Positions 1 through 7,286 of a stretch of DNA of 28,732 bases are shown piece by piece. The stretch is from a virus, in the IMG/VR virus record IMGVR_UViG_3300046318_000393, positions 1 through 28,732 of that record. One strand, written 5' to 3'. A program made the position numbers and the translations under genes. Numbering within the stretch: the first letter of the stretch is position 1; each line of letters opens with the position of its first letter. The notes beneath the pieces are model-generated. The model had not been told where the DNA came from and made no database searches. It was given only the letters and a program-made list of their open reading frames with translations.

Positions 1-374
1 TTGACACGAGCACCATGACTTAAATGTCCGCCTGATGCTAGATCCATCCCAACTATCACATCACCGGGCTTTAGGAATGCTTTGAACACTGCTAAGTTAG
101 CATTGGCACCAGAGTGCGGTTGTACATTAGCATGTTTGCAATTGAATAGGGTAGTAGCATATTCAATGGCCAATGTTTCTACTTCATCGACATGCTCACA
201 ACCATTATAGTAACGAGCGCCGGGCAGCCCTTCGGCGTATTTGTTGGTAAAGATGCTACCGCATAACTGCATAACACTGTTGCTGGCAAAGTTTTCACTA
301 GCAATTAATTCGATAGTGTTTTGTTGTCTATGACTTTCTTTTTTGAGAATGTCTAAAATTTTAGAGTCTGTCAT
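1..374 (-). CDS. glyA: Serine hydroxymethyltransferase, N-terminal part (runs off the window)
   Basis: My reading of the minus strand from the ATG at 374 gives about 124 residues, cut by the left edge of the window. They match the SHMT N-terminus closely: IELIASENF near residue 21, then [33 protein letters not shown] and [22 protein letters not shown] is a PLP enzyme that interconverts serine and glycine while charging tetrahydrofolate with a one-carbon unit, which supports thymidylate and purine synthesis. The PLP lysine lies outside the window. The gene is the third in a leftward operon after the peroxiredoxin and the class II aldolase (17 bases from the aldolase stop). Phage-borne SHMT would fit nucleotide and one-carbon supply, alongside RNR and SAH hydrolase elsewhere in the window. 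The identification is firm; whether the gene is full length cannot be seen. Confidence 0.93.
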   Translation of the reverse strand, partial: MTDSKILDILKKESHRQQNTIELIASENFASNSVMQLCGSIFTNKYAEGLPGARYYNGCEHVDEVETLAIEYATTLFNCKHANVQPHSGANANLAVFKAFLKPGDVIVGMDLASGGHLSHGARV

Positions 375-391
375 TGTGTTTGTTTTCTTAA

Positions 392-1015
392 TTAGTAATT
401 TCCACTCGCTAAAACTATACGGGCTATGTGCTCAAGGCGTTCAATATGCTCGTAAGCCCGCCATGGGCTGGTGTCTATAGCAACTACGCCGTGTCCTTTA
501 ATGCCAACAATATCATAAGCAATGTTGCCGTATTTGTCTAATTGTAGATTCTCATGGCATCTATCTGCAAGTTCTTGGCTAATAGGAGGAACATCTCCTA
601 CATTAGGCGCTACCTTAGTGTAGCGATTGAGTTCTGGAAAACTATCAACTACTGTACTTAGGTCAATTCCGGCGTGCATTGCTGCTACACAATAAGTAGG
701 ATGCACATGAGCAACAACACGAACATTGTTGCTATGTTGACCCATATTTTTTTGTAAACCAAAATGCAGTGGAATCTCTCCACTGGGCTTTAAATTTGCA
801 CTGATATCAGTGTAGGCTTCTTCTCGCCACATTAGACTACTGACAATTTTAATCTTCTTAAATTGGTCAGGTTGTAGTGTCTGCTTACGAACGCCACTAG
901 GTGTGATATAAAAGTGATCACGGTCGTGATGGCGAATACTAACATTGCCATCACGACTGGTAATCCAGTTGCGTCTATATGCTTCAACTAACGTATCACA
1001 TATAGTTTCTAACAT
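392..1015 (-). CDS. Class II aldolase/adducin-family protein
   Basis: This 207-residue protein has the fold signature of class II (zinc) aldolases. SRDGNVSIR (about 20-28) and ITPSG form the phosphate-binding part, [10 protein letters not shown] carries the likely catalytic Glu, HVHP (about 103-106) gives two zinc histidines, and GIKGHGVVA near 174 supplies the third. Family members are L-fuculose-phosphate aldolase, ribulose-phosphate 4-epimerase and methylthioribulose-1-phosphate dehydratase. The sequence alone does not decide between them. Its start overlaps the peroxiredoxin stop by one base (TAATG), which points to coupled translation, and SHMT follows. It is an auxiliary metabolic gene of uncertain substrate. 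The family call is strong and the exact reaction is unknown. Confidence 0.85.
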   Translation of the reverse strand: MLETICDTLVEAYRRNWITSRDGNVSIRHHDRDHFYITPSGVRKQTLQPDQFKKIKIVSSLMWREEAYTDISANLKPSGEIPLHFGLQKNMGQHSNNVRVVAHVHPTYCVAAMHAGIDLSTVVDSFPELNRYTKVAPNVGDVPPISQELADRCHENLQLDKYGNIAYDIVGIKGHGVVAIDTSPWRAYEHIERLEHIARIVLASGNY

Positions 1016-1554
1016 TACAGAGTCTCACCGCCTACTGTACGGTTACATGCACACAACTCGCCCGTTTGCAATGCATCAAGAATACGCAGAGTTTCTTCTG
1101 GACTACGACCAACGTTCAAGTTGTTTACTGTAACGTGTTGTATTTCGTTGTTTGGATCAACAATGAATGTGGCACGAAGTGCAGCACCTGCCGGAGCATA
1201 GAATACACCAAGTTGTTCGATCAAACTCAACTCGCCGCGCTGTGTGTCAGCAAATTGATGATGTGTGATTTTCTTCAAATCTGCGTGTGCATTTTGCCAT
1301 GCTACTTTGCAGAATTCATTATCTGTTGACCCAGTTAGCAACACTGCATCACGGTCGGCAAAATCACTGGCTAACTTATCGTATGCAACGATTTCAGTTG
1401 GACATACGAATGTAAAGTCCTTTGGGTAGTAGACGATTACTTTCCACTTGCCTTCGAAACTATTTTCCGTAATAGTATAGAACGCATCGTCTGGTTGGCC
1501 AGGGCGTACACCTGTAACTGCAAACGAGTCTAATTTATCACCAACTGTTTTCAT
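1015..1554 (-). CDS. ahpC: AhpC-type 2-Cys peroxiredoxin
   Basis: This 179-residue cytosolic peroxidase reduces hydrogen peroxide and organic peroxides. The peroxidatic cysteine is C51 in FTFVCPTE, with the conserved Pro and Thr beside it. The C-terminal part has ELCACNRT with C168 and C170, the CxC resolving arrangement known from mycobacterial-type AhpC, which is usually recharged by AhpD, thioredoxin or a similar donor. A good ribosome site (AGGAGA, 7-8 bases ahead) supports the ATG at 1554. It is the first gene of the operon ahpC - aldolase - glyA, driven by the promoter at 1611-1639. With the rubrerythrin and rubredoxin at 3308-3916 it suggests a phage-borne peroxide-defence set. The electron donor is not identifiable here; the glutaredoxin at 23277 is one possibility. 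Confidence 0.93.
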   Translation of the reverse strand: MKTVGDKLDSFAVTGVRPGQPDDAFYTITENSFEGKWKVIVYYPKDFTFVCPTEIVAYDKLASDFADRDAVLLTGSTDNEFCKVAWQNAHADLKKITHHQFADTQRGELSLIEQLGVFYAPAGAALRATFIVDPNNEIQHVTVNNLNVGRSPEETLRILDALQTGELCACNRTVGGETL

Positions 1555-1610
1555 ATTTTTTCTCCTGTGTGTTAAAATGAAAATTTTGCAGAACTATTCC
1601 GCATGTGTTT

Positions 1611-1639
1611 ATTGTACATTTATTTACAATAGGAATCAA
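1611..1639 (-). promoter_or_regulatory. Sigma70-type promoter for ahpC operon
   Basis: On the minus strand TTGATT (1634-1639) and TACAAT (1611-1616) are separated by exactly 17 bases. The predicted start is near 1604, giving a leader of about 50 bases before the ahpC ATG. The spacing and elements match several other promoters in this window. Confidence 0.75.
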
Positions 1640-1666
1640 CTAAAAACTCATAGTTTTTCATTGATT
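1634..1666. terminator. A/T-rich stem-loop between two leftward operons
   Basis: An outer 6-bp arm (AATCAA/TTGATT) and an inner 7-bp arm (AAAAACT/AGTTTTT, 3-base loop) are separated by 2-base internal loops. It lies downstream of the zinc-ribbon gene and overlaps the -35 box of the ahpC promoter. No clean U-run follows on the minus strand, whereas a T-run follows on the plus strand. Terminator function is therefore uncertain. Confidence 0.35.
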
Positions 1667-1716
1667 TTTCCTATGACTTCAATAGTTTAAAACTAATTTT
1701 ATTATATAATGATGTC

Positions 1717-2589
1717 TTATGCAAATATTTCCAAACTAGTTCCACACTCGGTGCAGAATTTTGCAATTGCTTTGTTTACCTTGCCACAAGTTTCGCACTT
1801 TGTCTTTTTCTTTACAGTAACTGGTTTTTCAACTGGCTTGTTATCAGCAGTCTCGCCTAACAGTTTTAAAACAATAGTATGCTTTTCACTCTCTAATACT
1901 CCCATAGTAGTAGTGGTGAACTTTTGCTCACTCTTGCTTCCTGGAACAGTAATGCCGACATCGTTCCAATCCATTGTCGCGGCACCGTCGTGATATTCAG
2001 TTGTATCTGGTGCCACCTTGTTAATTGCAGCACTAGCAGATGCTTGCATCGCAGCGCCGTTCTGACTATAGTCAACACCGCGTAGCGCACCATTAACATT
2101 TACTTGACTGTAAGTTGCACCAGTAGTACTGACCCAACTAGTGTTGACATGTTTACTGTATTTGTCAGTGACTCCTCGATACTCGCTGGACATTCTTCGA
2201 ACACCTAGCGGATAATACAATGTATTCAGTGGATGTTGCTTTTCATATTGAAACTCAACTCTAACCAAACCATCTTCTAACTTGATGCCACGAGGGCCTG
2301 CTTCAATTGCACCTGTTCGTTCAATGAACTTTAGTTTGTTACCAGCAGTTAGATTGCCATCTTTGATTGAACGTTCCAGATCAATTTCTTGTCCTGCATT
2401 TAGTACCAATCCATCGGGGACGATATCATCTCCATCGATAAACACATGAACTAATGCTCGTGCTGTATTGAGATTTTTTAATAGTATGGAGTATTCACTG
2501 CCGAATGGAATGTATACTGTGTCTTTGAATTCGCGAAGAATGCGCCCATTAGCTTTTATACTGGCCACCAGTTTGTTGTTGTACATCAT
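1717..2589 (-). CDS. Phage protein with C-terminal zinc ribbon, function unknown
   Basis: This 290-residue protein is mostly beta-rich and polar. It ends in a zinc ribbon, CETCGKVNKAIAKFCTECG (about residues 265-283), with two CxxC pairs as expected for one bound zinc. The N-terminal part (KLVASIKANGRILREF, then SEYSILLKNLN) has no motif that I can tie to an enzyme. It starts with two Met codons; AGGAA five bases ahead favours the first. The gene stands behind a TATAAATA box (2672-2679) that resembles the T4 late promoter, so a virion or late role is possible. I do not recognise a function. Confidence 0.75.
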   Translation of the reverse strand: MMYNNKLVASIKANGRILREFKDTVYIPFGSEYSILLKNLNTARALVHVFIDGDDIVPDGLVLNAGQEIDLERSIKDGNLTAGNKLKFIERTGAIEAGPRGIKLEDGLVRVEFQYEKQHPLNTLYYPLGVRRMSSEYRGVTDKYSKHVNTSWVSTTGATYSQVNVNGALRGVDYSQNGAAMQASASAAINKVAPDTTEYHDGAATMDWNDVGITVPGSKSEQKFTTTTMGVLESEKHTIVLKLLGETADNKPVEKPVTVKKKTKCETCGKVNKAIAKFCTECGTSLEIFA

Positions 2590-2671
2590 GATATTTCCTA
2601 TATTTTAACAGCACACAGAATAAGTGCTCAATGTTTTAATTCTGTTATCCTAGGTGTCTTTGCAGACAGGG

Positions 2672-2679
2672 TATTTATA
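2672..2679 (-). promoter_or_regulatory. T4-like late promoter box TATAAATA
   Basis: A perfect match to the T4 late consensus TATAAATA lies on the minus strand in the 103-base gap ahead of the zinc-ribbon gene, about 80 bases before its ATG. A sigma70-like alternative (TTGAGC, 18 bases, TAAAAT) sits closer to the gene. Eight bases in A/T-rich DNA is weak evidence alone. Confidence 0.35.
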
Positions 2680-2692
2680 TTACAGAATAGAT

Positions 2693-3304
2693 TCATTCTT
2701 TAAATCTCAAACTAATTCCTAATTTTTCACCGTTCATTTTACTGGTGCAATGCACGTGTCTATTATCAAAGATTATTATACTCCCAGGTTCGAACGGATA
2801 TGCGTTACCAGATAATCCAAATAAACAATGTTTAGGATAATGAGACAGATAATGTTGATACAGTATGTCATCAATTTCCATGCCAGTTAACCCATTAACA
2901 GGATATTCACAAGGGCACCCTTTGACTCCTGTATTATAAGTAAAATACTGAACTGGATTATGCATACACCAAGTAACGCTGTCCTGATCCCAGGTCTGAT
3001 CAAACACAACGAGACTAGCTTGTTCTCCTGAATATGATAGTGGTATAACAATATTTAAATAGTTTTGTTCATATGTTTTAAAATCAGTATGAGGCAAATA
3101 AGGAATTGTATGTTTATAAAAATTACCAGTAACAAATTCTAATTTTCTTCCTAATGTGTTTTCTATTATTTCTTGAATTGACAATAATGAATGGCCCGGA
3201 ATAGCCTTGTTCATGGTAGTGGTGTCGTATGTTATTCTGGAATTATAATCCAGAATAACATCAGCTATGATGTCATCTGTTATTACATCAAAGTATTGTT
3301 TCAT
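2693..3304 (-). CDS. 2-oxoglutarate/Fe(II) oxygenase-like protein
   Basis: This 203-residue protein shows the metal-binding pattern of the cupin-fold 2OG-Fe(II) oxygenases. It has an HxD pair (H72, D74 in PHTDF), a distal histidine in NRHVHCTS (H183 or H185) preceded by the typical PGSIIIFDN turn, and an arginine (R200 in ISLRF) where the 2OG carboxylate would bind. Such enzymes hydroxylate proteins, nucleic acids or small molecules using oxygen; T4-like phages often carry several of unknown substrate. It follows the rubredoxin gene by three bases and so is probably in the same transcript. The fold call is reasonable and the substrate is unknown. Confidence 0.7.
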   Translation of the reverse strand: MKQYFDVITDDIIADVILDYNSRITYDTTTMNKAIPGHSLLSIQEIIENTLGRKLEFVTGNFYKHTIPYLPHTDFKTYEQNYLNIVIPLSYSGEQASLVVFDQTWDQDSVTWCMHNPVQYFTYNTGVKGCPCEYPVNGLTGMEIDDILYQHYLSHYPKHCLFGLSGNAYPFEPGSIIIFDNRHVHCTSKMNGEKLGISLRFKE

Positions 3305-3307
3305 TGA

Positions 3308-3436
3308 TTAAATTTCTGTGTAATCAATTTTACCAACACCGCATTCGGGGCAGGTGAAAGTTTCTGGCAATTCGTCCCATTTGCCTTCAAGTTCTTCGTC
3401 GTGTTGGTGTCCGCATACTACGCAAATATGATCCAT
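3308..3436 (-). CDS. Rubredoxin-like 42-residue protein
   Basis: My translation from the ATG at 3436 gives 42 residues, too short for most gene callers. It contains MDHICVVCGHQHDEE at the start and ELPETFTCPECGVGK near the end: two CxxCG knuckles holding one iron, with the DELP...F turn typical of rubredoxins. Rubredoxins pass single electrons. The gene lies 12 bases downstream of the rubrerythrin gene, which itself lacks the usual C-terminal rubredoxin domain. The pair therefore looks like a rubrerythrin split into two polypeptides. This is its likely partner (inference from adjacency). Confidence 0.85.
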   Translation of the reverse strand: MDHICVVCGHQHDEELEGKWDELPETFTCPECGVGKIDYTEI

Positions 3437-3448
3437 AATGTTTTTCCT

Positions 3449-3916
3449 TTACTGTTGAGTGCCTGAATTTACTGCATCCCATACTTGTTGGTATGCCTCG
3501 GCATGACGCTGCTCTACTCGCTTTAGCGCAGCAAATCGTTTTTCTGCCTTTACTAGCAATGCTTTGAATTCCTGAGCATGCAACATTGATTCGCGCCCTT
3601 GTTCATTGAACTCCTTTACAGCTTCAATGTTTTGTTCTGCTTTGGCATTGTTTTCAAACTTTGGATACATAGTAGTGTATTCGTAGGTCTCGCCTTCAAT
3701 TGCTTTTTCGATACATTCTTTAGTTGACGGTTTTCCTACCAATAGCTCAAGATGGCCCCATGCATGCAATAGTTCCTGGTCAGCGGTATGTTCAAAGTGT
3801 TTAGCGACTTCTTCGTACCCTTCTGCCCTGGCAATTTTCGCAAAATAACGATATTTTGTATGCGCCATGGATTCTCCAGCTAGGGCGCTTTCAAGATTTT
3901 GTAATGTAGTTGACAT
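3449..3916 (-). CDS. Rubrerythrin (diiron domain only)
   Basis: This 155-residue four-helix, ferritin-like protein has two diiron half-sites. ESMAHTKYRYFA (Glu near 15) and HFEHTADQELLHAWGH supply the first set; EFNEQGRESMLHAQEF supplies the second. Rubrerythrins reduce hydrogen peroxide to water at a diiron centre and are fed by a rubredoxin. The fused C-terminal rubredoxin domain found in most family members is absent. A free rubredoxin gene follows at 3308-3436. The start overlaps the end of the preceding gene by 26 bases and is preceded by AAAGGAAA. Together with ahpC it points to oxidative-stress defence during infection. Confidence 0.9.
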   Translation of the reverse strand: MSTTLQNLESALAGESMAHTKYRYFAKIARAEGYEEVAKHFEHTADQELLHAWGHLELLVGKPSTKECIEKAIEGETYEYTTMYPKFENNAKAEQNIEAVKEFNEQGRESMLHAQEFKALLVKAEKRFAALKRVEQRHAEAYQQVWDAVNSGTQQ

Positions 3917-4226
3917 GTTTTCCTTTGTTTGGTTTTGTTAAATTAACAGTACTCAAATCGACACCTAATATAGAAGTTTCATCAAATACTGTTAGTTGCT
4001 TTATATCTTTATGCTTGACTATTATAACACTGATTTTTTTGTTGTGCAACTTAATCGGTAAATCTAGTTGAACACTTACTCTTGGTCCATCTAGTTCACT
4101 TACAACAGAATCAGTGCCTACAGATCCGACAAATGGAATTTTATTCCAGTAACCGAATACCCTATCACCAAGATAGTATTTACATTGATATCTATTTTTA
4201 GCAAAATATTCTGCTAGGCTAGCCAT
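3891..4226 (-). CDS. Hypothetical phage protein
   Basis: This is a 111-residue soluble protein with no motif that I recognise. Features are an aromatic N-terminal stretch (AEYFAKNRYQCKYYLGDRVFGYW) and a central beta-rich part, KLHNKKISVIIVKHKDIKQLTVF. The region LGDRVFGYW...GSVGTDS hints at a small beta-barrel. It overlaps the 47-residue membrane gene upstream by 8 bases and rubrerythrin downstream by 26, so all are probably co-translated. The presence of the gene is supported by frame and packing; function is unknown. Confidence 0.7.
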   Translation of the reverse strand: MASLAEYFAKNRYQCKYYLGDRVFGYWNKIPFVGSVGTDSVVSELDGPRVSVQLDLPIKLHNKKISVIIVKHKDIKQLTVFDETSILGVDLSTVNLTKPNKGKHVNYITKS

Positions 4227-4362
4227 GTGGCTTCTTCCATTCTTGTTGTGCTAGTTTGGCTTCGTGCCAAATCTTCTTTGCAATCTTCCAGACAGGATTC
4301 CAGAAGTATCCAGCTGCAAATCCGTAGAAGAACGGTCCGACAATATTTGATAGATGTTCCAT
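4219..4362 (-). CDS. Small membrane protein, 47 residues
   Basis: Translated from the ATG at 4362 it reads MEHLSNIVGPFFYGFAAGYF, then WNPVWKIAKKIWHEAKLAQQ and a basic tail ending KKPHG. One hydrophobic segment (about 7-26) is followed by an amphipathic basic helix rich in Trp and Lys, a common plan for small phage inner-membrane proteins. It overlaps the next gene by 8 bases, typical of this genome, which supports that it is real. No function can be assigned. Confidence 0.7.
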   Translation of the reverse strand: MEHLSNIVGPFFYGFAAGYFWNPVWKIAKKIWHEAKLAQQEWKKPHG

Positions 4363-4368
4363 GGTATA

Positions 4369-4635
4369 TTAAGCACTCCACTTATTTAGATCATAATCCC
4401 AATGCCTGACATCATATATATGTCCTTCAATTTCGTACATTAGAAATGATAGACTAATTCTAATACCTGCATGATCTTTCTTGATATCAATATCTAACCC
4501 TAGACCGATAATAGCCGATGTGTTATAGACGTTAAATTCCCAGGCTTTTGTTGATGTCAGATTACCGTGTTTTTGAACGTTAATTTTCCATCGATTGCTA
4601 AATGGGTTTTTTAATATCAAATGGATATTAATCAT
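4369..4635 (-). CDS. Hypothetical protein, 88 residues
   Basis: A predicted beta-rich protein that ends in HIYDVRHWDYDLNKWSA. The middle has alternating hydrophobic strands (NTSAIIGLGLDIDI, then GIRISLSFLMYEIEGH). No known domain is visible. The start overlaps the upstream gene stop by 8 bases, and the stop lies six bases before the 47-residue gene, consistent with a co-transcribed cluster. Confidence 0.65.
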   Translation of the reverse strand: MINIHLILKNPFSNRWKINVQKHGNLTSTKAWEFNVYNTSAIIGLGLDIDIKKDHAGIRISLSFLMYEIEGHIYDVRHWDYDLNKWSA

Positions 4636-4840
4636 TGTTTAACTCATCGGTTACATCTTTGCCAATCCACGTTTCCATTTTTCTGGAAATGATGGACATT
4701 ATAATTATAGAAACAGCACCAATTAACAAATCAGTTGCCCAGTGTGTTTCTGTATAGTGTATTAGAAATATTATTACTACTATACAGCTAGCATCGAATA
4801 TAGATAATACAGGATTAAATATCTTCTTCATTTTGATCAT
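4628..4840 (-). CDS. Small two-helix membrane protein
   Basis: About 70 residues starting MIKMKKIFNP. Two hydrophobic stretches (SCIVVIIFLIHY and LLIGAVSIIIMSII) are joined by THWATD, with a charged tail. A frame extends 13 codons further upstream, but the Met at 4840 or 4831 fits better because the upstream gene ends at 4815 and a GGAA lies ahead of 4840. The start is therefore a choice, not a certainty. Function is unknown; holin-like or membrane-modifying roles are possible but unsupported. Confidence 0.6.
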   Translation of the reverse strand: MIKMKKIFNPVLSIFDASCIVVIIFLIHYTETHWATDLLIGAVSIIIMSIISRKMETWIGKDVTDELNND

Positions 4841-5075
4841 TTGACACAATTTCCACCTTATATCTTTTTCTAATAGCATGAGCTAAATCTTCTATAAGAT
4901 TAACGGTACCTTGGTCTGTCATTGTTAATGTTGAAAATCCTACTACCAATTGTATTCGTCCACTTTCTGTAAATCCTACAGTATAAGGAGCAACTTCATT
5001 TTTTTCAAAGTTGTCAGTTGACTTAGTAGGTATAGAATAATTTGAAGAACCGATGCCTAGCATATTATGGAACAT
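4815..5075 (-). CDS. Hypothetical protein, 86 residues
   Basis: I set the start at 5075 (MFHNMLGIGSSNYS), two bases after the stop of the upstream membrane gene; the frame is open further upstream, but that part would lie inside the neighbour. The protein is soluble, with a likely two-strand sheet (SGRIQLVVGFSTLTMTDQG) and one helix (TVNLIEDLAHAIRKRYKVEIV). No domain is recognised. It overlaps the following membrane gene. Confidence 0.65.
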   Translation of the reverse strand: MFHNMLGIGSSNYSIPTKSTDNFEKNEVAPYTVGFTESGRIQLVVGFSTLTMTDQGTVNLIEDLAHAIRKRYKVEIVSNDQNEEDI

Positions 5076-5077
5076 AA

Positions 5078-5266
5078 TTAGTGTTTGTTTACGTAATACA
5101 AAATAAGTCTTAGGATCGATGCGACGCACCCTCCGACGAATATAACTCCTATTATGAATACAGGAGCAACAATACACAAAAATGCAGCGACTACAAACAG
5201 AAAAATGTAGGCTGCTCTAACACTAGCAGGAAGATTTTTAAAGTTACTGTACAAATTTTTCAACAT
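5078..5266 (-). CDS. Small hydrophobic membrane protein, 62 residues
   Basis: Positive N-terminus (MLKNLYSNFKNLPASVRAA), then two hydrophobic segments (YIFLFVVAAFLCIVAPVFII and GVIFVGGCVASILRLILYYV) with almost no loop between them. The shape suits a membrane hairpin. It lies downstream of the SPFH lipoprotein gene, separated by the inverted repeat at 5283-5313. Function is unknown. Confidence 0.65.
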   Translation of the reverse strand: MLKNLYSNFKNLPASVRAAYIFLFVVAAFLCIVAPVFIIGVIFVGGCVASILRLILYYVNKH

Positions 5267-5282
5267 GATTTATCTTTTGGTG

Positions 5283-5313
5283 ATGAAAGGCTGATTAATA
5301 CTCAGCCTTTCAT
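5283..5313 (-). terminator. Perfect 12-bp inverted repeat after SPFH gene
   Basis: ATGAAAGGCTGA and its exact complement flank a 7-base loop, six bases beyond the SPFH gene stop. No U-run follows on the minus strand, so it may act as a mRNA-end stabiliser or factor-assisted terminator rather than an intrinsic one. Confidence 0.5.
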
Positions 5314-5318
5314 GTTAA

Positions 5319-6122
5319 TTACTTACTAACGTTGATCATGCCCTTGAATTCGCGCGGCACAATAATAGTGTTAATCTTACCTGCTTTTGCAGCTTCGGAA
5401 TAATTCAATTCAGCCTGTGCCTGAATGTAAGCGATAGATTGCGTTGAATTAGTAGCAAGTGCAGCCATACGTTCTGATTCAAGCTTTGCCAGTTTAACTT
5501 CGTTCTCTTTAATCTTGATTTCATTTTGTGACTTCACGTATTGAGTTGCAGCAGCAAGAATTTCTGCGTTAGGTTGCACGTTTCGAATTTGAACCAATGA
5601 TACACTAACTGATCCATCGAGCTTTTCTTCCTTTAGTGTGTTGGTAACAGTCTCGCGAATTTCACCTTCAATCTTTTGTCGATTGTCGGCAATTTCCAGT
5701 GACTTGTATTGTCGAACAGCTTTATAGGAAGCGTTATTAACTAGGGTAGTAATGTAGTTATACATCAGAAAAGTATCACCTTTATCAACTGCGTGGAATG
5801 CACGTGACTTAGTTGAATACAGTTCAGCTACACTAGAAGGATTAATGTTATATACAACAGTAATGTCAAAGTCGGCAAGTGCTGAATTGTCAGCAGTCAG
5901 CGGAGCTTTGTTCTCCAGAGTCACTGGAATGTCTTTTACTGGGAATGTAATAACTTCACCAACAAGAGTTTGATTCCATGAACCTGGCATCAGTTCCCCG
6001 CTTTGGATCTGTTTAGACATGTCTACTCTAATACCAACCTCACCCGTTTCAATACGAGTACAGGCCGCAGTTAGTGCAACCATTCCAGTAACCAAAGCCA
6101 ATTTCAAAATTCGAGTGTTCAT
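5319..6122 (-). CDS. SPFH/band-7 (prohibitin-like) lipoprotein
   Basis: This 267-residue protein has a signal peptide with a lipobox (LTAAC, Cys21), so a lipid-anchored envelope protein is expected. The body follows the prohibitin/band-7 plan: CTRIETGEVGIRVDMSKQ, a beta domain (ITFPVKDIPVTLENKAPLT, DFDITVVYNINP), then a long helical part (about 155-240) with EGEIRETVTNTLKEEKLDG, VQIRNVQPNAEILAAA and a coiled-coil rich in Lys/Glu/Ala. Band-7 proteins form membrane-associated rings and scaffold or regulate proteases such as FtsH. A phage copy may protect early proteins or reshape the membrane (inference). It has its own promoter inside the upstream small gene. Confidence 0.88.
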   Translation of the reverse strand: MNTRILKLALVTGMVALTAACTRIETGEVGIRVDMSKQIQSGELMPGSWNQTLVGEVITFPVKDIPVTLENKAPLTADNSALADFDITVVYNINPSSVAELYSTKSRAFHAVDKGDTFLMYNYITTLVNNASYKAVRQYKSLEIADNRQKIEGEIRETVTNTLKEEKLDGSVSVSLVQIRNVQPNAEILAAATQYVKSQNEIKIKENEVKLAKLESERMAALATNSTQSIAYIQAQAELNYSEAAKAGKINTIIVPREFKGMINVSK

Positions 6123-6139
6123 TATGTGTGTCCTTTAAA

Positions 6140-6316
6140 TTAAAACAAAATTACTATACCAGTTAGTAGCAACGTTGTCACTACAGCAACTATTGTAGCA
6201 TAACCTGCGGTCTTTGTCAACTGCCATTTTTCTAAGCTAGACATTGAACGGAAAAATTCAATGCCTATATAGACAAAAGCAAAAATCATACAAAATACAA
6301 TTATTACTTTTATCAT
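6140..6316 (-). CDS. Small two-helix membrane protein, 58 residues
   Basis: Translation from 6316 gives MIKVIIVFCMIFAFVYIG, a short polar turn (IEFFRSMSSLEKWQLTKTAG), then YATIVAVVTTLLLTGIVILF. Two membrane helices with a central loop are predicted. It starts four bases after the rIIB stop, which suits the packing here. The DNA for its second half also contains a strong promoter for the SPFH gene. Function is unknown. Confidence 0.7.
   Translation of the reverse strand: MIKVIIVFCMIFAFVYIGIEFFRSMSSLEKWQLTKTAGYATIVAVVTTLLLTGIVILF
6192..6220 (-). promoter_or_regulatory. Sigma70-type promoter for SPFH gene
   Basis: TTGACA (6215-6220), 17 bases, then TACAAT (6192-6197), with TG one base before the -10 (extended -10). 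It lies inside the 58-residue gene and would start near 6185, about 60 bases ahead of the SPFH ATG. Confidence 0.75.
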
Positions 6317-6319
6317 TTC

Positions 6320-7285
6320 TTATTTCCTTGTAGGCTGGGGCCACCCATTAGAAACGGTTTGGTTCGACATTGCTTTTTTTTCTGCTGCACGAGACTGGCG
6401 CTTGCGGATAGCATCCTTAGTCATTGACAGCGGCCTTCCGTACCGATCATACTCTTGTGCTGGATGAATTGTTTGTCCACTTGCAGTCTTAACCACTGGT
6501 GAAGAAACATTTGCTGCAGGCATAGGCCAACTTGTTGTACCATTTGCGTTGGACTGAACAGGCTTAGTAAATGCGCTATCGGCGTCATCGGTACCAGTAC
6601 CAATTTCACCTACTACTTCATAACGGCATGCACGACCCTTAGCATCGTTGTAATCGCTTGGAATAGACACTACATCAGCAGGGTTAATCTTAACGATAAC
6701 AATTCGCTCACCACCAAAATGTTTCAGATAGCTTTGTGCACAGAAGTGCAATCCGGTAGAACATGTACGATCTTTGTCGTCATCGACTGCATTGCGTTCC
6801 ATTTCAACAATCTTACCAACACTATTATCCATAGTGCCACTGTGAACATCAAAATAGTTATCACGAACTTTCTTGTAAGCCAAGAAATGTCCATCCGGAG
6901 TAATCGGCAAGTTGTTCTTTTCCAGGAACCCATAGAGTTCAGTTACTGCCCGACGAGAAGGATTCTTGTAGAGATTTTCCATGAAGTTAACCATTGGCTC
7001 AATCGGAAAGCCTTCCTGTAGCATTGCAATCATGCGTACAGCAAGACCTGTATTCAGAACTTCACCCTTCCAGTACAATGTCTCACCTTGGACACTAACG
7101 TTGCCTTTGCCGTAATTCAAAACTACCTTCTTAGGCTCGATAGTATCCTTGACCTTATCCCAATCCCCAGCCTTGATTGCATCAAGAACCTTTTGATAGG
7201 TAACATGGGTCTTACTGATTGTATGCGGCTTATTACCGATAACAACAGTGATATTAGAACCTTGGATTAGATATGGATAACTCAT
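6320..7285 (-). CDS. rIIB: rIIB-like protein
   Basis: About 321 residues starting MSYPYLIQGSN. The frame is open for eight more codons, but the Met at 7285 sits two bases after the rIIA stop behind an AAGG motif, so I prefer it. The middle carries the diagnostic stretch of rIIB proteins: GHFLAYKKVRDNYFDVHSG, DNSVGKIVEMERNAVDDD and CSTGLHFCAQSYL. The C-terminus is a basic, low-complexity tail. In T4, rIIA and rIIB are membrane-linked proteins acting in lysis inhibition and in resisting the lambda Rex exclusion system; their molecular role is unsettled. The adjacent rIIA confirms the call. Confidence 0.9.
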   Translation of the reverse strand: MSYPYLIQGSNITVVIGNKPHTISKTHVTYQKVLDAIKAGDWDKVKDTIEPKKVVLNYGKGNVSVQGETLYWKGEVLNTGLAVRMIAMLQEGFPIEPMVNFMENLYKNPSRRAVTELYGFLEKNNLPITPDGHFLAYKKVRDNYFDVHSGTMDNSVGKIVEMERNAVDDDKDRTCSTGLHFCAQSYLKHFGGERIVIVKINPADVVSIPSDYNDAKGRACRYEVVGEIGTGTDDADSAFTKPVQSNANGTTSWPMPAANVSSPVVKTASGQTIHPAQEYDRYGRPLSMTKDAIRKRQSRAAEKKAMSNQTVSNGWPQPTRK

Positions 7286-7286
7286 T

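Noticed and set aside
6719-7021. A 100-codon plus-strand frame inside rIIB
   Set aside because: Antisense to the most conserved part of rIIB, without start signals.
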